Shown: positions 1 to 6,613 of the stretch, piece after piece | Position numbering within the stretch: position 1 is the stretch's first letter | Layout of the letters: the number at the start of each line of letters is the position of its first letter | NCBI GenBank assembly: GCA_021780545.1 | Contig: JAJXYP010000039.1 | Coordinates: forward strand, 1-9,076 | Direction of reading: 5' to 3' | DNA: 9,076 nucleotides | Origin: a bacterium | GTDB taxonomy: Bacteria; Patescibacteriota; Minisyncoccia; UBA6257; 2-01-FULL-56-20 | Made by a program: the position numbers and the translations under genes | Notes under the pieces: model-generated | Database searches by the model: none | Told to the model about the DNA's origin: nothing | What the model saw: the letters and a program-made list of their open reading frames with translations, nothing else

Positions 1-1500
1 GCTCTGCGTCGTCGTCGCAACCGCCGACGTGAAATTCGGCTGGCCAAGCACGTATGAGGCGTTCTCGTCGTTCGCGATAGTTCCCGACGCAACGTTAAAC
101 ACCAGCACGCGGTTGTTGTTCGTGTCAGCGACGAATAAACGATTATTCGAAGAGTCATATGCCACATCCGAGGGATTGCTCATGCCGCTCTGCGACAGTG
201 TTGACGTGCTCGATATGAATCCCGGTTGCCCGAACTCGTATGAAGCCCGCGCCGTACCAATGGAATTATCGGAATTCATCCCGAACACCATGACGCGGTT
301 AAAACCGGCGTCAGCCACAAAAAACCGATGATTGACCGTGTCAATGTCGCTTCCGGAGGGGCTCAACTCGGTGCCTTTGGGATACGGACCATTTGAACGT
401 TTCGATGTATACGTTGGACTTTCGGTGGTGCTCAAATCGTATTCGCCAAGCGGGGCAATGCCGTTCTCGCCGTTCGTGATGGTCGAAGTGGCGGCGTTGA
501 AAACCATCACGCGGTTGTTCGAAGAATCCGGAACAAACAGATTCCCGCCGATCGGATCATACGAAAGATCCCCGTACGGTCCGCTCAATCCGTTTTGCGT
601 CGTCGTCCAAGTCCCCGTAACGAAATCTGAATGGCCAAGGACATTGATGGCGCCTTCGCCGTTCGTGATGGTTGATGTGGCGGCGTTGAACACCAAAACG
701 CGGCCGTCGCCCTGGTCCTCGACAAACACTCGTTCGCTCAACGGATCAAACGCCAAACCAAACGTGCTGCAAATAGTGCTCGACGATGGCGCCGGACAGG
801 AAACGTGGCTCGTGAAATTCGGTTGGCCGATGACGTTTTCGGCGTTTTCACCGTTCGCGATCGTACTGGGGTTGACGTCGTACGAAACAACACGAAATGC
901 GTCGCCGACAAAAAGACGGTTTGTGGCCGAGTCGAATGTCGCGGTATAGGGCGAACTCAAACCGCTCTGCGTCGTCGTCCCAACCGAAGTTGTGAAATTT
1001 GGCTCTCCAAGAACGTTCATGGCGCTTTCCCCGTTGGTGATGCTTGAGGTAGCAACATTGAAAACAAGCACGCGATTATCGGACGAATCCGCAACGAAAA
1101 GCCTGGCTGTTGCCGGATCGTAAGCGAGTGATGCGACGCCCGAAAGCGATGTTGATGAAAGAGTTATATTTGAGCTGGTCGTGAAATTCGGCTGACCAAG
1201 GACGTAGGAGGCGTTTTCACCGTTCGCAATAGTACCCGGCGCGACATTAAAAACAAGCACGCGATAACTATCGCCGACAAAAAGACGGTTCGAAACGGGA
1301 TCGTAAGCCAAACCTTCGTCGCCCCGGATGCTGCTCTGTGTTGGTGATGTCGAATTCGTACTCACGAAATCGGCCTGGCCAAGCTCGTACGTCGCCGCGC
1401 CGTCGATCACATTATTATTAGCATTGAGCTGATACACCATCACGCGATAGTCGTTCGCATCGTTGACGAAAAGCCGGTGATTCACCGTATCAAGCGCAGT
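1..1500 (-). repeat. Array of eight NHL blades with a six-blade higher-order period
   Basis: Eight coding repeats with FVxD spacings of 63, 61, 62, 62, 63, 72 and 62 residues. Blade 1 (near residue 80) and blade 7 (near 463) share a variant not seen in the others: DTVNHR before the strand, RVMV after it, then an Asn-rich turn and YE[LF]GQ. They lie 383 residues apart, exactly six blades. The one long spacing (72) is at that junction, so it probably marks the linker between two six-bladed propellers. Confidence 0.8.
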
Positions 1501-1698
1501 GCCCATTGGATAATAAAGGCCGCCGGCGTCGGGATCGGGGCTCGTTGTCAAATTATAAATCGGCGTACTGATCGGACGCCCGTCGGAGATGCCATACGCA
1601 TTACTCGCGTTATAAATTGCGGCATGCGCCGCCGCGATCAAACCAAAAAATATGCCGAAAGTGGCCGCAAGGGTCGCGAGTATGCTCTTTATTTTCAT
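1..1698 (-). CDS. Secreted NHL-repeat beta-propeller protein (N-terminal part, runs off left edge)
   Basis: An open frame of 566 codons from the ATG at 1698 to the window edge, with no stop. Residues 1-26 form a signal peptide (positive MKIK start, hydrophobic core, AHA before the likely cleavage site), so the protein should be exported. The rest is a run of NHL-like blades, each with a core like NRLFVADxxxNRVLVFN followed by TIxNGENA and VLGQPNFT. The Asp of the FVxD motif falls at residues 80, 143, 204, 266, 328, 391, 463 and 525. Such propellers usually bind ligands or partners; no catalytic residues are evident and the ligand is unknown. The blades are longer than the roughly 40-45 residues usual for NHL. 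The protein is preceded by its own promoter and no Shine-Dalgarno sequence. Plus-strand open frames over this stretch are shadows. The beta-propeller call is firm; the function is not known. Confidence 0.9.
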   Translation of the reverse strand, partial: MKIKSILATLAATFGIFFGLIAAAHAAIYNASNAYGISDGRPISTPIYNLTTSPDPDAGGLYYPMGTALDTVNHRLFVNDANDYRVMVYQLNANNNVIDGAATYELGQADFVSTNSTSPTQSSIRGDEGLAYDPVSNRLFVGDSYRVLVFNVAPGTIANGENASYVLGQPNFTTSSNITLSSTSLSGVASLAYDPATARLFVADSSDNRVLVFNVATSSITNGESAMNVLGEPNFTTSVGTTTQSGLSSPYTATFDSATNRLFVGDAFRVVSYDVNPSTIANGENAENVIGQPNFTSHVSCPAPSSSTICSTFGLAFDPLSERVFVEDQGDGRVLVFNAATSTITNGEGAINVLGHSDFVTGTWTTTQNGLSGPYGDLSYDPIGGNLFVPDSSNNRVMVFNAATSTITNGENGIAPLGEYDLSTTESPTYTSKRSNGPYPKGTELSPSGSDIDTVNHRFFVADAGFNRVMVFGMNSDNSIGTARASYEFGQPGFISSTSTLSQSGMSNPSDVAYDSSNNRLFVADTNNNRVLVFNVASGTIANDENASYVLGQPNFTSAVATTTQS

Positions 1699-1732
1699 GC
1701 CCTAATTTTAGCATCAACGCCGAACAGCTCAA
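1699..1732 (-). promoter_or_regulatory. Promoter of the NHL-repeat gene, probably leaderless
   Basis: Reading the minus strand, TTGAGC (1732-1727), a 16-base spacer, then TAAAAT (1710-1705) preceded by TGC, which gives an extended -10. Six bases separate the -10 from the ATG at 1698, so transcription would begin at or next to the start codon. The AGGG just before the ATG is too close to act as a Shine-Dalgarno sequence. Confidence 0.55.
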
Positions 1733-1917
1733 AACATTGTCTATCCACAGAAAACCGCGGGGACGAACGGCCGCGCGCGCCGTACGCCCCCGCTACCCCC
1801 GCCCGCGCCTGGCGGCCGTATTAGGACACGCCGACTATTCTTATTCATTTATATTGTTCCGTACGGGTTATTCTCCTTCTTTTTTCCATTTCCAATCATC
1901 GCCTCATCGCCGGGAGG
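1733..1917. other. Intergenic, GC-rich, no gene seen
   Basis: This spacer lies between the small membrane protein gene and the NHL promoter. It holds a GC-rich stretch with an imperfect palindrome at 1767-1783 (ACGGC paired with GCCGT around a CG-rich loop), without a following T-run. I see no convincing gene, RNA or terminator here. Confidence 0.4.
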
Positions 1918-2091
1918 TTAATGGATATGCACCGCTTTGCTTTCTTCCATGCCGGCGCCTTCTACCGCCGCCCAAAACGAAACGATCATGACGAGCGCTC
2001 CGCTTGCCACAATCCAGCCGATATTAACGCCCGCATAAGCCAGAATCATCACGAGAAGTCCCAGCACCAAATTAACATATTGCTTCCACAT
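1918..2091 (-). CDS. Small two-helix membrane protein (57 aa)
   Basis: ATG at 2091, stop TAA at 1918-1920, giving 57 residues that start MWKQYVNLVLGLLVM. Two hydrophobic segments (about residues 5-22 and 24-44) are joined by a short turn containing Asn-Ile-Gly-Trp. The tail is short, polar and acidic, ending VHIH. The Trp near the start and the NLVLGL pattern recall half of an SPW-repeat protein, but the SPW signature itself is not present, so this is only a resemblance. It is a separate unit: the sigma-DedA operon upstream ends in a terminator. A weak -10 (TACATT, 2106-2101) lies nine bases before the ATG and no Shine-Dalgarno is visible. The function is unknown. A real gene is likely because of the amphipathic layout and clean hydrophobic helices, whereas the opposing plus-strand frame has no sensible composition. 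Confidence 0.6.
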   Translation of the reverse strand: MWKQYVNLVLGLLVMILAYAGVNIGWIVASGALVMIVSFWAAVEGAGMEESKAVHIH

Positions 2092-2177
2092 GGATCTGAA
2101 AATGTAATTTATTTGCCGACCTTTCTTTCTTTAATACAACGCGCCGCAGCGGAAATATCGTGACGGCCCAGAATCAG

Positions 2178-2200
2178 CAAAAACAGGGAGGGGGCTCCCT
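2178..2200 (-). terminator. Intrinsic terminator of the sigma/DedA operon
   Basis: On the minus strand, directly after the DedA stop codon (2203-2201), AGGGAG pairs with CTCCCT across a CCCC loop (2200-2185), followed by GTTTTTG. A six-base-pair GC-rich stem with an immediate T-run is a classic Rho-independent terminator. Confidence 0.8.
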
Positions 2201-2854
2201 CTATCGGATTGGTCTGATGCGATCCCGAATGAATGTCGCAAGCCGACGTCGCCGATCACGGTCATTCAATAAAGCCCAGACGGGCGGTATGAGCGATACC
2301 ACGGCAATCGCGAGAACAAACCAGACCGCATACTGATCGGCATTCGGCACAAGCCGCCCCAGAAAATAACCGAGGAGTCCGATGCTGGCCGCCCATGCAG
2401 CCGCGCCGGCGACGTTGTAGGCGGCAAAGGACGAGTAGCGCATTTTCCCGATGCCCGCGAAAAGCGGCGCGAGCGTCCGAATGAAGGGCAGAAACCGCGC
2501 AAGGAGAATCGTCTTGCCGCCATGCTTCTCGTAAAAACGCGCCGCTTCGTCGATGTATGCGCGGTCGAAAAAGAGCGACCGCCGTTGATCGAAAATTTTC
2601 GCCCCATATTTTTTTCCGACGAGATATTCGGCGCTATCCGCAAGGACGGCGGCAACAAACACGATGACGACCACCGCCGCAATATTGAAGTCGCCGAGCG
2701 AACTCAGGAATCCCGCCGTAAACACCAGCGTTTCGCCCGGTAGCACGAGCCCGATAAGCAGTCCGGTCTCCATGAAAACGAATATGAAAAGTCCGAGATA
2801 CCCCGCGGCAAGCAGGAGGTTGGTGGCATCGAACAAACTGGACGGCAGGTGCAT
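2201..2854 (-). CDS. DedA family membrane protein (VTT/SNARE-associated domain)
   Basis: 217 residues, the normal length for the family. The sequence shows the DedA signatures: an ETG followed by VLPGETLVFTAG (residues 29-48), LADSAEYLVGKKYG (71-84) and the arginine motif ARFLPFIRTLAPLFAG (119-134), then two C-terminal hydrophobic segments and a very basic tail (DRDRRRR). DedA proteins sit in the cytoplasmic membrane and are linked to lipid carrier recycling (several act as undecaprenyl-phosphate or phospholipid translocases) and to proton-motive-force homeostasis; the substrate here cannot be told. It is the third gene of an operon, 12 bases after the stop of the three-helix membrane protein, and is followed at once by a terminator. 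No Shine-Dalgarno is visible, so translation may depend on coupling with the upstream gene. Confidence 0.9.
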   Translation of the reverse strand: MHLPSSLFDATNLLLAAGYLGLFIFVFMETGLLIGLVLPGETLVFTAGFLSSLGDFNIAAVVVIVFVAAVLADSAEYLVGKKYGAKIFDQRRSLFFDRAYIDEAARFYEKHGGKTILLARFLPFIRTLAPLFAGIGKMRYSSFAAYNVAGAAAWAASIGLLGYFLGRLVPNADQYAVWFVLAIAVVSLIPPVWALLNDRDRRRRLATFIRDRIRPIR

Positions 2855-2866
2855 GGCGGTTGCGGA

Positions 2867-3292
2867 TTATGGACCAAACCAGAAATGCTGGAATGAAGAA
2901 TGTTCAAAAGCGGCCTCGGCATGATCGCCGATGCCTTCGTGATGGAACAGCAATCCAAGCATCGCGGCTACAAGAAGAATACCGAGAACGATCCAGGCGG
3001 CCCGGTAGCGGTAGCCCTCGGTCGTGAGCCGCAAATTCAGGAACGCGAGCGCGACAAAAAGAACGGTGGCGGCGATCCAGAGAAACGAAAGATCCCTGAA
3101 GAGAAATCCGGGCATGAGAATCCCCCGCTCGATCACCGCCTCTTCGGCGCTTATCGAAACGGCCCCGAGGACGACCGCCGCGCCAAAGGCCGCCCACACG
3201 CAGGCGTTCCGGATGAGAAAATACCGGCGCGAGCGGTGTTTCACGCCTCGCTCGTGGATTTCCTCTATGATTTTTCGGCTGGTTTCCGACAT
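2867..3292 (-). CDS. Three-helix membrane protein downstream of sigma factor (possible anti-sigma/sensor)
   Basis: 141 residues. A basic N-terminal cytoplasmic stretch (residues 1-26, with KHRSRRYFLIRN) precedes three hydrophobic segments at about 27-47, 66-87 and 98-117. By the positive-inside rule the N-terminus is inside and the C-terminus outside. The outer tail is rich in histidine (117, 118, 124, 131, 136) and ends in aromatic residues. It starts 13 bases after the sigma-factor stop and precedes DedA by 12 bases, so it is almost certainly co-transcribed with both. Position and topology fit a membrane anti-sigma factor that senses something outside, possibly a metal or haem through the histidines. 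This is inference: there is no zinc-type HxxxCxxC anti-sigma motif and I do not recognise a named family. Similar small membrane proteins next to sigma genes are, to my recollection, common in Parcubacteria. Confidence 0.75.
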   Translation of the reverse strand: MSETSRKIIEEIHERGVKHRSRRYFLIRNACVWAAFGAAVVLGAVSISAEEAVIERGILMPGFLFRDLSFLWIAATVLFVALAFLNLRLTTEGYRYRAAWIVLGILLVAAMLGLLFHHEGIGDHAEAAFEHSSFQHFWFGP

Positions 3293-3305
3293 GGCGGCAT
3301 GAAAA

Positions 3306-3935
3306 TTAATGGATAGTAGGATGGTCCGCGCGAATCAGTTCGGCCAGATGTTCCTTGGCCCGGGAAATGAGCGAAGAAACACTGCCGCGCGGTTTCCTGA
3401 GAATGTCCGAAATTTCTTCATAGGTTTTCTCCTCAAGATATCGAAGCACGATCACGTCCCGATATTTCGAATCAAGCCGGCCGATCGCGCGCCTGATGTG
3501 TTCCGCCTCCATAGCGCGGCTGATGTCACGCTCGACGTTCAACTCGGATGCAAGTGATTCAAACTGTTCATCTTCCATGACAACGGTGGGCCGCGCCGCC
3601 AGGCGCCGAACATGGCTTACCGCTTCATTATGAGCAATACGATAAATCCAGGCGGAAAATTTCAAATCGGGATCAAAACCGGCAAGATTGCGGTAGGCGT
3701 TGACGAACGACTCCTGGACGATATCCCGGGCATCCTCCATGCCGCAGCCGATGAACCGCATGATATACCGCTGCAGCTTCTTTTCGTACCGCTCGACCAG
3801 AAATTCGTACGCCCGGTCGTCTTCAAGCGCCGCCACGGCCAGGCGTTCATCGGTGATGAAATCCGCGGATTCAGCGCCGTTGATAAAAGGAAGGGGTTCG
3901 CCGTGGTTCATCGCGCGGGCAAGTGCTGCGTCCAT
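3306..3935 (-). CDS. ECF-like RNA polymerase sigma-70 family factor
   Basis: 209 residues from the ATG at 3935. Region 2 spans about residues 42-112 and includes the core-binding DIVQESFVNAYR stretch (71-82) and the SAWIYRIAHNEAVSHVRR helix used for -10 recognition. Region 4 spans about 150-201, with a helix-turn-helix at 170-192 (TYEEISDILRKPRGSVSSLI). Regions 1.1 and 3 are absent, as in ECF (group 4) factors. I chose 3935 over the upstream ATG at 4010 because the extra 25 residues have no sigma character and because a good -10 sits just before 3935. A further ATG at residue 9 is also possible. It is first in an operon with the three-helix membrane protein and DedA, and is divergent from the FMN-binding/reductase operon across a 113-base gap, so it may control that operon or itself. 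The target promoter sequence is unknown. Confidence 0.92.
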   Translation of the reverse strand: MDAALARAMNHGEPLPFINGAESADFITDERLAVAALEDDRAYEFLVERYEKKLQRYIMRFIGCGMEDARDIVQESFVNAYRNLAGFDPDLKFSAWIYRIAHNEAVSHVRRLAARPTVVMEDEQFESLASELNVERDISRAMEAEHIRRAIGRLDSKYRDVIVLRYLEEKTYEEISDILRKPRGSVSSLISRAKEHLAELIRADHPTIH

Positions 3936-4048
3936 AAGGTTTATATTTATGATACGCCATCCACGGCAAAATGGGGGCGATGCTGAATTTGCGGGCCGCA
4001 ACCGTATCAAATCCGGCCCCTCGCGCGTATTATAGAAAAAGCAATTGT
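3936..4048. promoter_or_regulatory. Divergent promoter region between sigma and FMN-binding genes
   Basis: Minus strand: TTGCCG (3969-3964), 18 bases, TATAAA (3945-3940), only four bases before the sigma ATG, so the transcript is probably leaderless. Plus strand: TATTAT (4028-4033) with a weak TATCAA (4005-4010) 17 bases upstream, giving a leader of about nine bases before the ATG at 4049. I see no convincing ECF-type promoter shared by the two sides. Confidence 0.45.
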
Positions 4049-4702
4049 ATGAAAAAGACTTTCTTTTCGTTTGGCGTCGTCATCGCTTCGGCGTTCTATG
4101 TCCTCTTTAATAACAATTCCGGCAATACTGCGGTAACGCCGCCGGCTCCCGTAGCGACAACCGGGGCGCCTCTCGCAACGACAGCGGGAACCTCATCGCC
4201 TGCGGGCGGAGGGACGACTGGATCGGGGACGGGCAACGGCACTCCGAACGGCACCAATTCGGCACAGGCATCCGGCGGAACCGGTGCTTCCGCATCGAAA
4301 ACCGCGAAATCCGGCGCATCGCGCACCGGATCAGGCGGGACGAACACCGCGCCATCCGGTTCAACTGGTTCGGCTGCGCCTGCGCCAACCCCAACGCCCG
4401 CTCCAAAACCGCAGGGACTCTACCGCGACGGAACCTACACCGGCTCGCAAGCAGATGCCTATTACGGCATTGTTCAAGTGCAAGCCGACATCCAGAACGG
4501 CAAAATCGCCAACGTCACCTTTCTCCAGTATCCGAACACGCATAGCACGTCCGTCTATATCAACAGCCAGGCCATGCCTTACCTGACTCAGGAAGCGATA
4601 CAGATCCAGAACGCGAACGTCGACATCATTTCCGGAGCGACTGATACCAGCCTCGCGTTTCAACAGTCGCTTGCATCCGCGCTCGCGCAGGCGAAAAATT
4701 AA
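4049..4702 (+). CDS. Membrane-anchored FMN-binding domain protein, predicted covalently flavinylated
   Basis: 217 residues from the ATG at 4049; the upstream in-frame ATG at 3971 would add a non-hydrophobic extension and overlap the promoter. Residues 1-20 form a signal anchor (MKKTFFSFGVVIASAFYVLF). About 100 residues of Ser/Thr/Gly/Ala/Pro linker follow, ending in a Pro-Thr-Pro run (111-121). The C-terminal FMN-binding domain (about 124-215; the NqrC/RnfG-type FMN_bind fold) opens with YRDGTYTG and carries DIISGAT at 192-198. This matches the Dxx(S/T)GAT motif to which ApbE attaches FMN through a phosphoester bond, so Thr198 is the predicted acceptor. The linker would let the flavin domain reach away from the membrane on the outer side. 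It lies 16 bases upstream of the reductase gene in the same operon, as its likely electron donor. No Shine-Dalgarno is evident. Confidence 0.88.
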   Translation: MKKTFFSFGVVIASAFYVLFNNNSGNTAVTPPAPVATTGAPLATTAGTSSPAGGGTTGSGTGNGTPNGTNSAQASGGTGASASKTAKSGASRTGSGGTNTAPSGSTGSAAPAPTPTPAPKPQGLYRDGTYTGSQADAYYGIVQVQADIQNGKIANVTFLQYPNTHSTSVYINSQAMPYLTQEAIQIQNANVDIISGATDTSLAFQQSLASALAQAKN

Positions 4703-4718
4703 GGGTTTCAATCCGATC

Positions 4719-6230
4719 ATGCTGTCCGCCATCGACAACTGGCTGAACCGGGTCACGATGTACCGCCTCGTGGTATATTATCTGTCCGCACTGCTCATCC
4801 TCGCGGTGATATTCGGATTCTTCGGATTCCTCCCTTACGATCCGGCTGCGCTCATCTTTTCAACCGCGCTCGCCATTGCCGCCTGCTGGATCACCAACCG
4901 GATCGCCGCCCGGATTTTCGACGCGGTTCCAAACGTGGAATCCGTCTATATTACCGCTCTCATCCTCGCGCTCATCATCACGCCCGCCACGGCGACGAAT
5001 TACCAGGGCATCGGGTTCATCATTTTCGCCTCGGTCTGGGCAATGGCTTCCAAATACCTCCTCGCAATCGGCAAAAAGCACATCTTCAATCCGGCCGCCT
5101 TCGGCGTCGCGCTTTCGGCGCTCGTCATCGGACAGTCGGCGACCTGGTGGGTCGGCGGCAATCTCCCGCTCCTGCCCTTCGTCATTGCCGGCGGCTTCCT
5201 GATCGTACGGAAGCTCCAGCGGTTCGATCTCGTCGCCGGTTTTTCCGCCGCAGCGCTCTTCTCCGTTATCGCGACAAGCAGCACCGGGGACGCCTGGACC
5301 GGCATCTCGGAAACGATCCTGCATTCCTCGTTCTTCTTCTTTGCCGCCGTGATGCTTACGGAACCCCTCACGACGCCGCCAAACCGGCCGCTCCGCATCG
5401 CGTACGGCGCCCTGGTTGGCATTTTCTTCGCGCCGAACGTCCACTTCGGTTCATTTTACTTCTCGCCCGAAACGGCGCTCCTCGCTGGAAATATCCTGTC
5501 TTATATCGTAAGCCCCAAAGGGCGCTTCATGCTGACGCTCAAAGCCATCGAGGAAGCCGCAAAAGATTCGTATGATTTCATTTTTTCATCCGATAAAAAA
5601 GTATCGTTTGCGCCGGGCCAATATATGGAATGGACGCTCGCCCACCAGTATCCCGACAACCGCGGCAACCGGCGGTATTTCACCATCGCTTCGTCGCCTA
5701 CGGAATCCGAAGTGCGCCTCGGCGTAAAGTTCTATCCTCAGGCAAGCACCTTCAAGCGGGCGCTCGCCTCGATGAAAGCCGGCGATAAAATTTCCGCCTC
5801 GCACATCGCCGGCGGATTCATCCTGCCGGACGATCCGAAGAAAAAACTGGTCTTCATCGCGGGCGGCATCGGCATCACCCCATTCCGAAGCATGATCCAG
5901 TACCTCGTCGACAGGAACGAACGGCGGGACATCGTCATCCTCTACTCGAACCGGACCGCAGCCGACATCGCATACCGCGACGTCCTTGATAAGGCCGGCA
6001 AGCTCGGCATCAAAACAGTGTATGCCGTAACGGGCGAACCGGCGCCAGCCGGCGCATACGGCGGGCCGATCGACGCGGGACTCATCCGAAAACAAATCCC
6101 GGACTATCAGGATCGCGATTTCTATATTTCCGGGCCGCACGCGATGGTCGACGCATTTAAAACGACGCTCGACGGAATGGGCGTTTCACGATTCAGAATT
6201 AAAAGCGATTTCTTCCCGGGCTTTGCGTGA
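4719..6230 (+). CDS. Fused NqrB/RnfD-like membrane domain and FAD/NAD(P)H (FNR-type) reductase
   Basis: 503 residues. Residues about 16-265 are a polytopic membrane domain with NqrB/RnfD landmarks: KHIFNPAAFG (120-129) and MLTEPLTTP (212-220). Residues about 275-503 are a cytoplasmic ferredoxin-reductase module: FAD motif RRYFTIASS (318-326), GGFILP (365-370), NAD(P)-binding AGGIGITPFRSM (381-392), YISGPHAMV (469-477) and the terminal FFPGFA. The SGAT flavinylation motif of NqrB/RnfD is absent, and there is no 2Fe-2S domain as in NqrF. The natural reading is that NAD(P)H reduces FAD, electrons cross the membrane, and the flavinylated partner upstream accepts them; this is inferred. Start: the ATG at 4719 has AAGGG 13 bases upstream, which is a weak site, and translational coupling to the gene ending at 4702 is likely. 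An ATG at residue 14 is the alternative. Confidence 0.9.
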   Translation: MLSAIDNWLNRVTMYRLVVYYLSALLILAVIFGFFGFLPYDPAALIFSTALAIAACWITNRIAARIFDAVPNVESVYITALILALIITPATATNYQGIGFIIFASVWAMASKYLLAIGKKHIFNPAAFGVALSALVIGQSATWWVGGNLPLLPFVIAGGFLIVRKLQRFDLVAGFSAAALFSVIATSSTGDAWTGISETILHSSFFFFAAVMLTEPLTTPPNRPLRIAYGALVGIFFAPNVHFGSFYFSPETALLAGNILSYIVSPKGRFMLTLKAIEEAAKDSYDFIFSSDKKVSFAPGQYMEWTLAHQYPDNRGNRRYFTIASSPTESEVRLGVKFYPQASTFKRALASMKAGDKISASHIAGGFILPDDPKKKLVFIAGGIGITPFRSMIQYLVDRNERRDIVILYSNRTAADIAYRDVLDKAGKLGIKTVYAVTGEPAPAGAYGGPIDAGLIRKQIPDYQDRDFYISGPHAMVDAFKTTLDGMGVSRFRIKSDFFPGFA

Positions 6231-6250
6231 TCCGCGGCGCGGGCTATCAT
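6223..6250 (+). promoter_or_regulatory. Possible internal promoter for the small low-complexity protein
   Basis: TTGCGT (6223-6228), 16 bases, TATCAT (6245-6250), then six bases to the ATG at 6257. The -35 overlaps the stop of the reductase gene. If real, the third gene can be made separately as a leaderless transcript. Confidence 0.4.
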
Positions 6251-6256
6251 GAAACT

Positions 6257-6598
6257 ATGGAAAACGATAATCGACGCTTTATCATAAACGCAATCCTCGT
6301 CACAGGACTCATCGCGCTCGGAATTTGGGTGAACAACAGCGCCGGACAGACGACGGTGCCGCCCGCAGGCGGCGGAACTTCCACGAACTCCGCAGCGTCA
6401 GCCGCTACCGGTGCGGGCGGAACGGGAACCGTCGGCGGTGGTAGTACGTCCGCGGCGCCCGCCACGCCGCCCGCCACGCCGCCCTCCTCAACCGCGACGG
6501 GGAGTGGCGCAACTACTCCGGTTCCCGCCGCAAAACCCGCCCCCGTAATATCGCGGCCGCGCGAACAGGGCGACGGCGGATACGGCGGCGACAACTGA
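6257..6598 (+). CDS. Small membrane-anchored Gly/Ser/Ala/Pro-rich protein, function unknown
   Basis: 113 residues from the ATG at 6257, 26 bases after the reductase stop; the in-frame ATG at 6227 would add ten residues and overlap that gene. A short polar N-terminus is followed by one hydrophobic helix (about residues 8-25) and then some 70 residues of Gly, Ser, Thr, Ala and Pro, including a tandem ATPP repeat. The tail is short and charged, ending in DGGYGGDN. No folded domain is visible. The segment just after the helix (NNSAGQTTVPPAG) resembles the same position in the FMN-binding protein (NNNSGNTAVTPPAP), so it may be a paralogue that lacks the flavin domain, or share a common anchor-and-linker design. 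It could be a spacer, a surface-exposed tether or an accessory of the electron conduit. The reading frame is convincing mainly by its anchor and by position. Confidence 0.65.
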   Translation: MENDNRRFIINAILVTGLIALGIWVNNSAGQTTVPPAGGGTSTNSAASAATGAGGTGTVGGGSTSAAPATPPATPPSSTATGSGATTPVPAAKPAPVISRPREQGDGGYGGDN

Positions 6599-6602
6599 AA
6601 TT

Positions 6603-6613
6603 GAGCCGGGCTC
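6603..6613. terminator. Small palindrome at a convergent gene junction
   Basis: GAGC and GCTC around CGG lie in the 15-base gap between two convergent stop codons. The stem is only four base pairs with no long T-run on either side, so it is a weak bidirectional terminator candidate at best. Confidence 0.25.

Noticed and set aside
29..1047. Long plus-strand open frames over the NHL gene
   Set aside because: They are antisense shadows of the repeat gene: the minus-strand frame is uninterrupted for 566 codons with clear NHL motifs and a signal peptide, while the plus-strand products have no recognisable domain and repeat only because the opposite strand does.
1740..1749. DnaA-box-like CTATCCACA
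   Set aside because: A single copy with one mismatch to TTATCCACA, with no AT-rich unwinding region or dnaA/dnaN neighbours; expected by chance.
1767..1783. GC-rich palindrome as a terminator
   Set aside because: Five-base-pair stem around a CG-rich loop with no T-run on either strand.
4860..6140. Several long minus-strand frames opposite the reductase gene
   Set aside because: Shadows caused by high GC: the plus-strand protein carries complete RnfD/NqrB and FNR motifs, and the minus-strand products are Arg/Glu/Asp-rich without domains.
6485..6530. SGAT in the small low-complexity protein as a flavinylation site
   Set aside because: It lacks the Asp three positions upstream, lies in Ser/Gly/Ala/Pro low complexity and has no FMN-binding fold around it.
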